A stretch of DNA of 64,000 nucleotides from Phylloscopus collybita (taxonomy: Eukaryota > Chordata > Aves > Passeriformes > Phylloscopidae). The stretch covers positions 10,474,001 through 10,538,000 of the forward strand of contig JAJNNQ010000002.1 of the NCBI GenBank assembly GCA_027886175.1, in the 5' to 3' direction. Below are positions 48,461 to 60,600 of the stretch, piece after piece. The notes below the pieces were generated by a model that saw only the letters and a program-made list of their open reading frames with translations, did not search any database and had not been told where the DNA came from. Numbering within the stretch: the stretch's first letter is position 1; every line of letters starts with the position of its first letter. The position numbers were made by a program, and so were the translations under genes.

Positions 48461-49425
48461 TTCTTGACGTCCCTAACCGAGGCCACAGAGGCAGTTAACT
48501 TGAAAATCCCAGTGCTGGCCACTGTGATGTGATGAAGAGTCTACAGGTACAATAGAACAGGAATACCTGAAATCAGATTCCCACTGGAGCTGGTAATGTG
48601 GAAAGGCAGGCAGGCTGGGGCCCTGCTGGGTTTATTCCTTCCACACACTTCTAATCTGCACATCTCAGAAACTTCTGCTTCTAAAAATGATACAGGAAGA
48701 GGACATTTAATTAAGGTAAACCTGTCGAGATTGTGATCTGCAAGTGTTGCCAGATGAACTCTAGCAAAACAGATCAAGACTTCTTAATTATTTACCCAGA
48801 GGGCAATTAGTAAATATTTACCATTTAAAGTCTAATTAAAATAGAAACAAGAGTACAGTCAAGTTAAGCACCCTGTCTTGGAGGTCATTCCAGTGCTTTT
48901 TGGCAAAAGACGTTTATGGGAAAGCCTTGCAGATAAACAGATCTGAACACTGACTGTAGCAGACTTTTTTATTACAGCACGTAAATCATTTAGCTCTAAT
49001 CCTTTAATTGGCCTTGATCAGACTTTTTTTTTTCCCCCCAGGAAAAAAAAATGGCATGTTACAGTACCTCAGGACAATTTGGGTGGGTTTTTTTGTTTGG
49101 TTTTGTCTGGTTTTTGTTTTTTGTTTCTTGGGTTTTTTTTTTTGGGGGGGGGGGGGAAAGATTTTTTGTTTGTTTGTTTTGTTTGTGTTTTTTTTTGTTT
49201 TGGTTTTTTACATAGAGATTGGAGAAAGAAATGCTGTCATGCTAATCTAATGTGCCAGTTGCAGTGAACATAATGGGTGCCTCTGAACATGGTTAAAATG
49301 CTGAGGTTTTTCTAGAAGCCCCAAAAAGTCTTCAGATATGTGTTGTAAGAAGATAAATTAGTTTTAAGTAAGGTGTTCTAGAGGTGGGCTTGAATCAAAA
49401 GCTTCTTCTGGAGCAATTCCAAACA
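48461..49425. other. Non-coding DNA around a TG-rich tract
   Basis: No gene is supported. The block 48950-49025 has clustered TTTAATTGG, CTAATCC and ATTTAGC words and no repeat, so it may be regulatory. The low-complexity tract is listed separately. Confidence 0.55.
49079..49212. repeat. T/G-rich tract with a 13-G run
   Basis: Long T runs alternate with G and TTTG units, with 13 consecutive G at 49144-49156 flanked by GGG/GGGTGGG-type words nearby. The G-rich strand could form a quadruplex. The very hydrophobic open frames at 49008-49267 are composition artefacts. Confidence 0.92.
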
Positions 49426-49560
49426 CATGATAGAATGTCCTGAGCCGGAAGAGATCCACAAGGATTATCAAAGTCCAACTCCTGGCCCTGCACAGGGCAG
49501 CCCCAAGAATGCCACCACATGCCTGAAAGTATTGCCCAAACACTTCTTGAACTCTTGAAG
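49426..49560 (-). mobile_element. CR1 LINE 3' end, third subfamily
   Basis: The plus strand reads 'gatagaatgtcctgagccgg', 'agatccacaaggattatc', 'aagtccaactcctggccctg', 'ccccaagaatgccaccacat' and 'caaacacttcttgaactct', which is the antisense 3' region of a CR1 subfamily common in songbirds. It is strongly 5'-truncated. Its right end runs into a small tandem 'tagaaattgaa' repeat (49561-49590). Confidence 0.93.
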
Positions 49561-52500
49561 TAGAAATTGAAATTGAGGTAGAAATTGAATCAAAACCTGA
49601 GCTCCCACTACAAGGCCATTAGGAATATAAACATGTTACATGCACACACCTTCAACCAAAACCCAAATCCTAAAATCTCTGTACACTGGAGAAATAATCT
49701 TGCATAAATCCTTTATATGACCTTTCAGCCTCATGAACCACTGGTTCTGCAACTGAATATCAGTGTGTCTGAATGTCTGAAGAAGTTTAATATGTATTTT
49801 ATAATATGGGGGGTTGTTGGGATATGTGTTTACCTGTAGACAGCTAGAGAAGGACTCAGACCAATATACTGATTTTTGTAATTTCTGTCCATAGTATTTG
49901 TCCTTAGGGATGTGCCTTGCAATTAAATATGATCATAAATCTTAATGGAGCAATGGGAAAGTTGACATTCTCCTCCAATAAAAAACACCTGCTGACACAG
50001 AATAGAAATTTGAAATTTCTACTGCAGTGAGAACTAAAGAAAAATACTCGCCTGAATAAATATATTTAAAGGTTTACTTTGCTGCTCATACCACAGCAGT
50101 AGCATTTTGGTTTGCCATAACTCGCCTTTCTACTGACTATAAAACTGACTGTTTCATGAATGTAGGAGAGATTTATGAGGAAATTTAGGACTAAAATCCT
50201 GTTTGCCAGCTCACAACTTGCAGAATCAAAATCTATGGATTGTCCCAATTACTGAATAAAATTGAAGGGAAACTGGAAAAAACTGTTGACAAAGTAATAA
50301 ACTGAGTGACCCCAGGAATGTGTTAAGTTGTTAGCAGAGAGGTTGCTGAGCCCTCAGGGCAAGTTCTTCTATTAATATATATGTAGATCCCATGAATAAT
50401 GGTTAAAAAAAATAACATTTTCATTGTTTCACAAACCCTGCTCAATCTTTTGGTACTATGGGTTAAGTAAGTAAAGGGTAAATGTGGTCCAAATAAAAGC
50501 AGTGAAGATAGCTGCCTTGTCATGTTTCTCACCCTCCCTCCCCCCTTCTTTTTTCTTGGATAGATTCATAGACTCTGCATAGAATAGGCTGGGACATGGA
50601 GTTCCATGTAGCTTTGTTTCTCTCTTGGAATGCAGTGTTCCACGTTACAGCAAGCCCAGGTGCCATTTCAGTACAGCAACACTTTAACAATAGCCCATTT
50701 CCATATATTTCAAGAGGGGGAGAAACTATTGTTTATTAGAAGAATTCTAAGTAATTGGCAGCCTTCACAAATTCTCCAGCTGGCCAAGTGCTAATGTGTT
50801 ATTAGCTGAATCTCTGAACATTTTGTGATCATTATAAATAGGCATAGGGCTAGTTGTTGTTGTTTATAATGGAAATATTAAAATTAGCATACATATATAA
50901 GTATATAAATACACACAGGCACACGTATATTCCAGTAAACATTCGCTGCATCTGATTACAGAGCTTCTCTTGTTGGATTGTGCTCTGAGCTATGTAATTG
51001 AGGATTTCAGAGGGGAATTGATGTGTGACAGATAAAGGATTTGACATGCTGTGACTCTGACTTTAATATGTGAACCAAGCTATTAATGGGGTTTCCTGTG
51101 CAAAAGGAGGAACTCTCAATATTGCATTGTGTTGTTTTTTTTTCCTAGAAGCTTGAAAAAAAGTTAGATTGTGTCTTTGGTGGCAGCAAACAACTGTCTA
51201 TTCATAAAGGCCATAAAAGGAGAAAAGTTACAGCTCTGATGGAACTGTTAGGCTACAAGTGAGAGAAACAGAATTAGGGTTTCAATTCAGGATAACTTCC
51301 TTTAAGGCTGATTTCCTTAAAATGGAGTTTTAAGAGAAGGTTGAACCAATCACAGTGTGATGGAACTTGTTTGATCTGGAAAATATCAGTCTACTTAGAT
51401 GAGATGAACACTTACAGTGCTATTATTTAAGCTTAACAAATGGGAAGCAAACAACTGATTTCTAGCTTAAAAAGAGGGAGGCAACAGATTTCTTTATCAA
51501 GTCAATTTATTGCTTGTTATGCCAGCTTATTAAAAATTAGTCTCATAATTCCAGTACATTCCTCCCAAGAAATTTTTAGTAAATTAAATTATGGAATTGA
51601 ATATCACTGTTCAGTTCTTCCTCTTGGGAACTACATAATGCTGGAAAGCTTATTCAGATCAGGAGAGAATTTAAAATATTTTCACCCTTCTTGCGTTTCA
51701 TGTGTAACTTCACTGTAAATATTAAATCATTTATCTGAATTTAATCAAGCTTGCAGCTGCAAATTGTAAAGGAGCACTCTTCCACTGCACACACTTTTAG
51801 CCTTACAAACTGTTCACCTCACAGACCACTTCTGTGACAGTCATAGACAATTTGCTCCTGTCTGTTTAAACTGTTCTACTGCCTTTGATATTTTTGAGAT
51901 CTAGTAACCCGTGTTTATAAGACAGCAAGCTCTTTCACTTCAGGTTGGCCTCTATAAAATCAGTTGGTTTTTATAGAATGTATATTGATCCTAGTCAAAA
52001 TTTAAATAGTGGAACTGTGACCTCCAAACTGTAATATGCAGTAAGAGACATCTCACTTAACCTCGGTTTATACTGTAATATAAATCTTACTTTGTTAATT
52101 TTCTGAACTCTCTCAGTGGTCAATGGACAAAATAATTTCAGTGTAACCTATTCTAATTGTTTTAGGTATCTGTCTTAAGCTGGGTAGCAAAATCACTAGT
52201 GCATTATCTATTTACTAAAGAAAAATCTCTCTGACTGGACACACACCTAAAGATATCTATCCTGATATGTATACCCAAAGAAATGTAAAGACAGCTGAAG
52301 ATATGTGAGATTATTTTTAATATGTGTCCCACACAGTACAAACCCTACAAAAAAATTTAAAACATGTAGAATGATTTTCTTTGGTTTGCATTAGTCTGAA
52401 TCACAGTTTTATCTAAATAAAGAATTTCTTGTGGAAACACCCTTATGTGTACTGCTTAGATATCATGCAGGCCCTTAAATCCAAATTACAACATCAACAT

Positions 52501-55500
52501 TCAGGTGTTTGGACACCAGCTGGAATTTTCAGCCCTCACACAAAATATTCACATCACCTAAATTAGGTAACTAATTCAGGAAGAATTAAGAAGACAAAGG
52601 CAAGGGATTAAACTCCTTTTGTAATCAGTGGAGAGAGAAAAAAGACTCTTTTGTCAAACTCTGCTTCCTCTTGTATGGAGTAATGAAATAATTATTGGAC
52701 CGAGGGAGAACCTTAATAGCTTAGAAACTGGAGAGAGACGTCTCCTGCAAGCTGTCTTACATTTTAAATAAAATGGAGCACATTCAACACCAGTGAAAGT
52801 GCTTACCTGAAAACACTCAACCTTGGCATTACAAAGAAATAAGCTCTTTAGATTCAGTCCTGCAAATCAGAGAACACACTTGAGATCCAGCATCATCTGG
52901 CTAACCAGAGATACCAGTGATTCCATCTCTGAGTTGAGAAAAAAAATCTCTAACCATTAACTGGCTGGGCAGAATGAGAGGTATCTCCCTTAACCACCAG
53001 CCAAGAGGAGGAATGTTCAGAATGTTGTTATCAGAGAAGGATTGTAAATTTTGCTAAGACTTGGGATAAGTGCCAATACATCTAGAGCCTGCATAAACAA
53101 GGGTTCTGCTTGGAGAAGTGCAAAACAACTGGGAACCATTCCTGAAACTAGTAGGTGTATCTCTTCAAGTAGTTTTGTGATTTTTTTTTTTTTTTTAATT
53201 TAAGGTACATATAATGAAAGTTTTATGCCTAAATAAAAATGCATTTATTTCAGTAGTTCCACAGCAAACAAAGCCTGTATTCAACACAAGGGATGAGTCA
53301 TTGCTTTTAGGGAACACCCCTCTCATAGCTTTCCCACATTGCTAAGTATACAAAGAAACTCCCCTTCCAAATATTTCCCACCACCTGGGAGGGTTAAAAC
53401 ATCCTCGTAGTAAAGGGAGGAGAAAAGGCGTAGGAGATATTTCAACACAGCCCAGAAACACTACCACCTTTTCTCCCAGCCTCTTAAAGATTTTCAACAT
53501 TCTCCAAGAAGCAGCTTGTGATCATTGCTTTTCTATGCAGCAGATTCTCTGAGAAGCAGAAAGAGCTAATGTTGATAAGGATAAGATCAAAGTCTCAACA
53601 AGCACTGGTTTTTCTCACCTTATATGACATGAAACCAAATCCTGCAATAGTTTGCCTAATGCATTAGACAAACATTTTTAGTACTGATAGCAATAACACA
53701 CTGTCAGACTTTTATATTAAATATTGACTCATGTTTTGCTGAAACAAACATGCAGAAACAAAAAAGGTCTGATATAGAACAGAAAAGAGACTTATATCAA
53801 AATTTAATCTTCAGATTACTTGTGTACAAGACAAAATATGCTCAGCTTTCTGCAATTGATAGTTACTTTTTTCCCTTTTTTATTAGAAAAGCAGAAATGG
53901 TTTTGCTTCAACTTATTCTTAACTGAGCTCTTATACTCACATAGAAAACATGTATGAGTTATTTACAAAAGTCTTAATCTCTGATAACCCTTCAGCTGTC
54001 ATTGTCTAAGTATCATTTAGGTTATTTTTTACAAGGGAAAAAAAAAAAAAAAAGAAAAGGATTGATGTTTGCAGTATTTTCTCATAGGTTTAACCCAGAG
54101 AATTGAAATAACCCAGCAGTAAGTTGAGGTCCATAAGTGTTATAGCACCAGCAACACAGATAGTTATGTGAAGTTTAATCAACTAATATCCCTCTTGATC
54201 TTCTGAGAAATGATACTTTAAAAGGAAAAGGAGTTAAGTCATGGGTCACAAAGCAATGACTGAGGAGAGGGTATACCCCTGAGTGATTTAATTGAGACAT
54301 TTAGCAAATTTGGGGATTAATAAAATACTTTTTTGTTTGGATTTTGAAAGGACCATTCAAACTGCATTTTGTGAACACCAATCTCAACGCAGAATTTAAG
54401 GACAAAAGAAATAGCACAGCTGTATCCCACATGCCTAAGCAACAAGAACAACTCTGCAAGGTAGGACTTTAATTAAGCAGTGACCGTGCAAATTTAAAAA
54501 CAAAGATGATCTCTTGAGAATCCAATATTTGAGTTCATAAGAAGAGAGAATGGAGTTCAGTGTCCTTTCATGCTCATGGTCCTCAGACATATTTAGCTTA
54601 TACAGCAACAAAAGCAGTTAATCCATTCTGAAGAATCAGGAACATCTGAGTCATGTGAGGGCTGGCTTAGCAAGAAATGCAGAAAAAGCTAAGCTTAATC
54701 AAGTAAAGTCCAAGTGGAAATTATGAAGTAATTAAAGAGATGTCTCAAGAAAGAGCATTGGAATACTTTCTCCTAACTGAAATTATTTTTGTCAGGTTTT
54801 ATTTCAAGACCATCATACCTAATTCTCAAAGAGTTTGTGAACACCAAGTTACTTCAAGGCTTGTCAACAGAATGGGGTGTATAGACCATTTACCTTTCTT
54901 GGCAGCTCATATTTCCTTAGCAGAAAATAGCAAACCTTTGTGTAGACCTAAGATAGGGCTAATCCATTGCTTAGATGAGTCATCCTGTATATTTTGTTGA
55001 AATGACAAGAGTACACCCAGTCCCCTGGCTGGTTAGACATTAACCAGAAGTTAAATGCATAATTAACTTCAACCTCTATTAGTGTTCAGTTCTGAAGAGA
55101 TCACATTCCAATAAGTGCCTGTTAATATTTTATTTTTGTGAAGTAGACAGCTCTGTTTCCTGTAACTCCAATAGACACCCAGAGTAGGAAAGAAAACACA
55201 GGAGCTGCTACACAGTTCAACCCAGCAGATTGTTTTCTTGTTTACCATGGTGACAAGTTCCAATTGCTGCACCAAAAAGTTAGCACAAACAAAACTGCAC
55301 CCAGAATGTAGCCTATTCTTCAGGTGATTTTTTCCCTTTTACTTAAGAAGAAGAGGGTGGTGTAAAATGCAAACAATTTTTCTATTCCTTCCAAAACACT
55401 TTTCAGTAAATGATCATTGCATGTTTAAGTATTTGCAACTTCCATGACCATTATTTTGGAACCCAAGGTTTCAGATCTGGTTTTAAAGCATGCCATATCC

Positions 55501-57229
55501 CATACATAGAAATATTTGCGCCTCTGGAGATGGAGGTTAAGGGGGGGGAAATTGTACCCTCCAAAGCTGCACCAGTTTCAGCTGAAACAACTCTGTGAGT
55601 CCTGTCTGTGACAGAAGAAGATTACAACAAATTAATTTACAAATCATGGCTTTTCTATTTTCCTTTTGGAGTCCATCAGATATTTTATTGTTTGTTCCTC
55701 TCAGTGTTGTTCGAGAGGAGCACTCTGAAGGGACACACAATCCTTGAGCAAAAGCACTACCAACTGTAGACTACCAGGCATGAGGCTCAAACATCTGTTT
55801 CTGCAGAAGCTGCACCCAAAAATGATGGTCTAGATCTGAGCAGCAGCTCAGTACTATGGACTGCTGCTCTTTCATGGCGTAATTCCTCCTACAACATGAG
55901 CCTTGATGAGATCAATGCCTTTAGGGTCTGAGGCATGCTTTGTTTAGTCATAGGGTGAATTGAGACTAAGTTATTTAAGATAAATTCTTTAGGAGTCTGA
56001 TTTCACACAAACCAGGGAAGAAAGCCACACAGCAAATGGGAGAGCTTTTCTTTATTGGTGATAAGTCATAATTTAGTTATACACTCAGCATGACAAAAGA
56101 TTTGAGTCCTTCAAAATCAGTTGAACTCATTAGTGTTGCTAAGATGTGTTTAGATGGCAGAAACTATATATTGCACTTTTTACAATTCTCTAGAGAATAT
56201 ACCACTATTGTGATTTACTCTCAAAGAAAATCATTGCTCTGACCAGTGGCTAACAGGGAAAAATTTGCAATAACATTCGTTTTTCCCCAGCAAACACTAA
56301 TTATACAAGTTAATCACTACAGTAGGCTCAGGAGCTCATGTTTCACTGAATGAAACTACAGGAAATGTCCTTGGAATAACTACAGTCAATTAGATGAGTT
56401 TCAATTATAACATAAATGTCAGGAACAAGAAATGCAGATGGATACCCTAGATAAATCAAGAATGCAAGATAAAGAGTACTTTTGCAACCTGTTAAGGTTC
56501 AAACATTTTACTCTTCCAAAACAAACATCAGGTTTCTAAAATTAAGGTGGAGTTGATGATGCTTACGAAACCAAAATACAGCAATTCTTCTAGCATGATA
56601 TTTTTATTTAATTCCTGTTAAAGAAACATTAGAGAGGAGGTGTTTTTCACACGTTGCTACAAACCTCTTATTTTTGGAAAAAAACTTATACCCTAAGTCT
56701 TTTGTATAATTATTTAAATAAAATAAAGGATTTCATGTCATGTGAATTCCAGTATTTTTGAAACACCTTTCCATCCTGCCTTAGGACAGAAAGGTAGAAC
56801 ACCAAAACTTGTCAAAACCCAAATTATTCCATGTGTGCTCAAATGAAGAAATGCTATTTTCAGAGATACGGCATACCTCAACCCATGAATCTTGTTCTTG
56901 TACTAGATTTTTATTATCTTAGACAAGTAGTATCTTTCAATATATTCTAATAAAAAAGGAATTCTGCAGCAGGATTTTTCCCGATATTTGAAATGCCACA
57001 GCCACTGCATTTGAGAGCTAATCATGGTGAGGTATATTTCCTAACTAGTTCTATAATTCCCTAAACACAGTCACCTGAAAGTTAGGTCACAGAACCACTC
57101 TTAGAAGAGGCACTTCAGCAAATCAAAAATAAATAGTTTAGAAGAAGTCCTCTGCATTCATAAATACTTGTAGTCAAATGTGGTAAGAGTATGTGATAGG
57201 CCTTGGGTGAATTTTTTTTACAAAGTTCC
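49561..57229. other. Unique AT-rich non-coding DNA
   Basis: No gene or recognisable transposon is supported in 7.7 kb. It has a short CA/TA-rich segment at about 50888-50930, a T17 run at about 53180-53196, an A16 run at about 54039-54055 and a G8 run at about 55542-55549. Confidence 0.65.
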
Positions 57230-57600
57230 TTAGGAGCTACTCAACTGTTTCAGTTGCCCTCGATTTTTCAGTGGCTGTGCAACAGCTTGGTGTTTGTCAG
57301 GCCTGGGCTCACAGAGAAGTCCTCTATCCCAGGGTGCAGTATCTGTACCATGCAGGGATATTTGGGACAGAAACTGGCAAGGGAAGACCTCCTGAAATTG
57401 CTGGGACTGCAGCTCTGTCACAGCAAGAAGTGTCAATGCACAGGGTTTGCTCAGGGCTCCCGAAGTCACTTCCCCCAGTAACGCAAAGGGTGATGTGCCC
57501 TGGGTGGCTCACAGGCATTCATTCTCTGCTGAATCACCAAGAGCACAGACAATAAACGTCCTGGTGCTGTTTGCTTAGTGTTGTTGCCTCACTTTACAGT
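57230..57600. other. GC-richer patch, possible worn retroelement 3' end
   Basis: The patch is denser in GC than its surroundings and ends with AATAAA at about 57551 followed by a T/G-rich stretch, a layout that recalls an LTR or retrocopy 3' end. I could find no TG/CA termini with matching target duplications. Overlapping 79-94-codon frames on both strands match nothing recognised. Confidence 0.35.
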
Positions 57601-60600
57601 TTCTTCAGTGCCCAGGGTGTAACTGTGGCCAAGCGGTTGAAGCCCTGCCTGTGCACAAGTGAATCATTGCTGTGCTGCACAGGAGAACATTCATCCCAGT
57701 GGCTCTCGGGTTAAGAAATACAATATATCTGACTTTGCTCTGCAGTTCTCAGTGTGATTCATGAGATGGTATCTACAAGCCAGCCCTCCCCTTTACCCTC
57801 AGACAAAAGAGAGGAGATAAAATTGGGTGTGTTAGGAATCCTTCTTGTATTAAATGCTTTGGGAAATGACAGACAAATGCTCCCCTCTAGTGAAATGATT
57901 AGTGGACTAATGTCAGCTAGGTGAACGAAGCAAAAATGTGCTTGCATGTGTGCATGTGCATGCAGATAAATGCCAAAATTACACATCTTGCATCTAAACT
58001 CACATCCTCCATGCTAGAATATGTGTTTCACTTTTCTTAGATTTGATTTATACGTCAGAGAAATACTTTGCTAAGAAGCAGTAGTGAATGGCTGAGTCCT
58101 GTTAATACAAAAAACTTTCGACAACTTCAAAAGCATCTTACCAGTGCATTTCTCATTACTTTTTTTTTCTTCTGCTTTTGAGTATTCTCTAACAAGAAAA
58201 AAACAGAGCAGCTTGAGAAAAGAAAATCAACATCTATTGTTATCATAGTGATAAATCATCTTTAATAAGGGCTTATGTGCTTTCCTGTTAAGCAAAACAA
58301 AAGATATTCTCAAATGCTACAAGATTCCACAAGCATTTCCAATATATCACAAAAAAAAAAATCAAAGAGAGAAAAAATACACAGGAGTTCTGACTACACT
58401 AAAAACATTTGGCTTGTCATTTACATGGTATATTTTGAAGTGCTGAGCTTGCAGAAATAAATATGCTATTTTTAGATTTTTATTAAAGTAGAATTTAAAA
58501 TACAAGACCTTTTCTTAAAGAATAAGAAAACATTCTGTGTTCCATATTATATATGGAACTGGAGGGGAAAATTTTAAAGAATGTTCAAAATGGACTTTTA
58601 TATACTATTAATGTCAAGTCTTGAAAATGTTCCTTTTTGCCCATAGAATATGTGCAATCAGCTTACAGAGTTCTGGAATTACCTTTGTAGTTGTAATTTA
58701 CAGGACAAATTTTTATTCTGAATATTATCCTCTTACTTTCTTATGAATTGTTATTGATGACTGAACACTGAATAGTAGAGCTCTGTTTTGGATTACAATT
58801 GATTGTATAAATCAAATGACATAATTTCTATTTCCTGACTAAATACACTAAACTCTTAACATCAGGTTATATGGTTTGGAAAAGCCTTTGTGGCCATGAA
58901 ATTTCTTAGGGAGGAGAAATAGCAGATAAAGAGGATTGAAAATTTTTGATATATTTTAAACCTCTTTTCTTTCTAGGCAATGTAAGCCTTGCCTTAGGGA
59001 TAGTTTCTAGAAAAATTAGACTACTCTAAAATTGCATGGCTGAGAGCACACCGGTTTAAATTAATTTTTCATTGTCAATCCTCGTAATGTAATTATGTAT
59101 GCTTGTGTGGTCTCAGTTGTAGAAAATGCAGAGGATTTTAGCATTTTGCATGAAGTACTGGAAAGTTTGACCTTTGCTTGTCTGACACATTATTGCCACC
59201 AAAACCAGCACTTTTCTTTGATCTCCACCTGCACCATTAGAAAAGGTAGACCCAGGAAATGAGAGAGGACAAAGGGAAAACTTGCAAGGACATTTTCCAT
59301 GGGAATTAGCATAAGAGAAGATAATTGCAATCCATGGGGATATTCAGGCTAATGCCCCTACATGGTTGATCCAATGAGTACATTGAGTAACTGGCCATGC
59401 TCATACTCCTAACTCATTGCATATTTTTGAAGTCTGAAAGTGATTAAAACTAATATTGCAATGGACTCACGTACAGACCCAGTAAATACAGATCACTGGC
59501 AAGGAGTTTGAGAGGTTTGATCTTGACCACTTGTGGCTGTCAAGGTCTACACTTTGGTGACTGAAGAGATTGTCTAAAGAATAAAAGAACACAAATTACC
59601 CAACTGTCAGAAGAAATGTTGGGAACAATTAAATGGAAAATCTTTTCACTTTCTTCAGTATTTTTTTTTCAAATATCATTCCCAGACCAGACCTGTCTAG
59701 AGGCCTAAGTCTTCTGTTCTGACAAATACTTGAATGTGTGTTTAAATGTTTACTTCAGATGCATAAATACTGAAGGAAGATAGCACATCTCAGATGTTGG
59801 CTTGAAATCCATGAGTTAGAATATAGCTATAAATTTATTTTGTAGAAACATAATGATCAATGGTGGAGGATTTATGCACTTTTTACTGCTCAGTATTTAG
59901 ACAATTTCTTTCTAACTATTTTACTTTCAAAATCCTAGCCTGCATTTTGAAGAGTGCATCTGTAAAAATTACAGAGAGTTTTGTATTTGTTGCTCAAGTC
60001 ACAAGCCACTGTGGATTTGAGACAGAATATGTAGGATAAGGTCCCAACTTCTTTGGGTAGCCCCTAATAGAGTGTGTTCTAATGCTTACATTAGATTTTT
60101 TTTGCCTAATTAGTAATATTACAAACTAAATTTACACTTTCAATAATCAAAGTGTTTCTGCCACATAGTAGTGGTTGTAAGTTACTTGTTAAAGGAAATC
60201 AAATGAAAACATTTTCACTGAGGATGGAAAGCTTCAAGGAGAAACAGCAATTTTACAGGAGAGAGACTTTGATGGATTCTGAATTTCAAAACAGGTTTAC
60301 AGACCTAATTTTCAAAGGAACATTAAAAAAAAAAAAAAACCAAAAAACATTTAAACTAGATGACACCAGAAAATACTTCTATCTTTCTAGGACATAAAAA
60401 TTGTGTTTTGAGTACAGTTGCAGTGAAAAAAAAAAATCAGTCTCTTGGTATAATGGAATTTAATTCAATGGGTTTCAAAATCATCTCACAGAAACAACAG
60501 CTGAAATGTGATTAAATTCCAAGAATCAATGAAAACAAACTGCAGTAGATATCAAAACTGATCCTCTTCTTACTTGTGGTGGTGTAGTTTGGCAGTTGGT

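Noticed and set aside
48198..48467. 89-codon proline-rich frame
   Set aside because: It starts within the 48-bp duplication and follows the GC-rich patch; there is no domain, no splice support, and composition explains it.
49008..49267. Very hydrophobic small proteins (phenylalanine/glycine-rich)
   Set aside because: They translate a T/G-rich low-complexity tract; the apparent membrane segment is a composition artefact.
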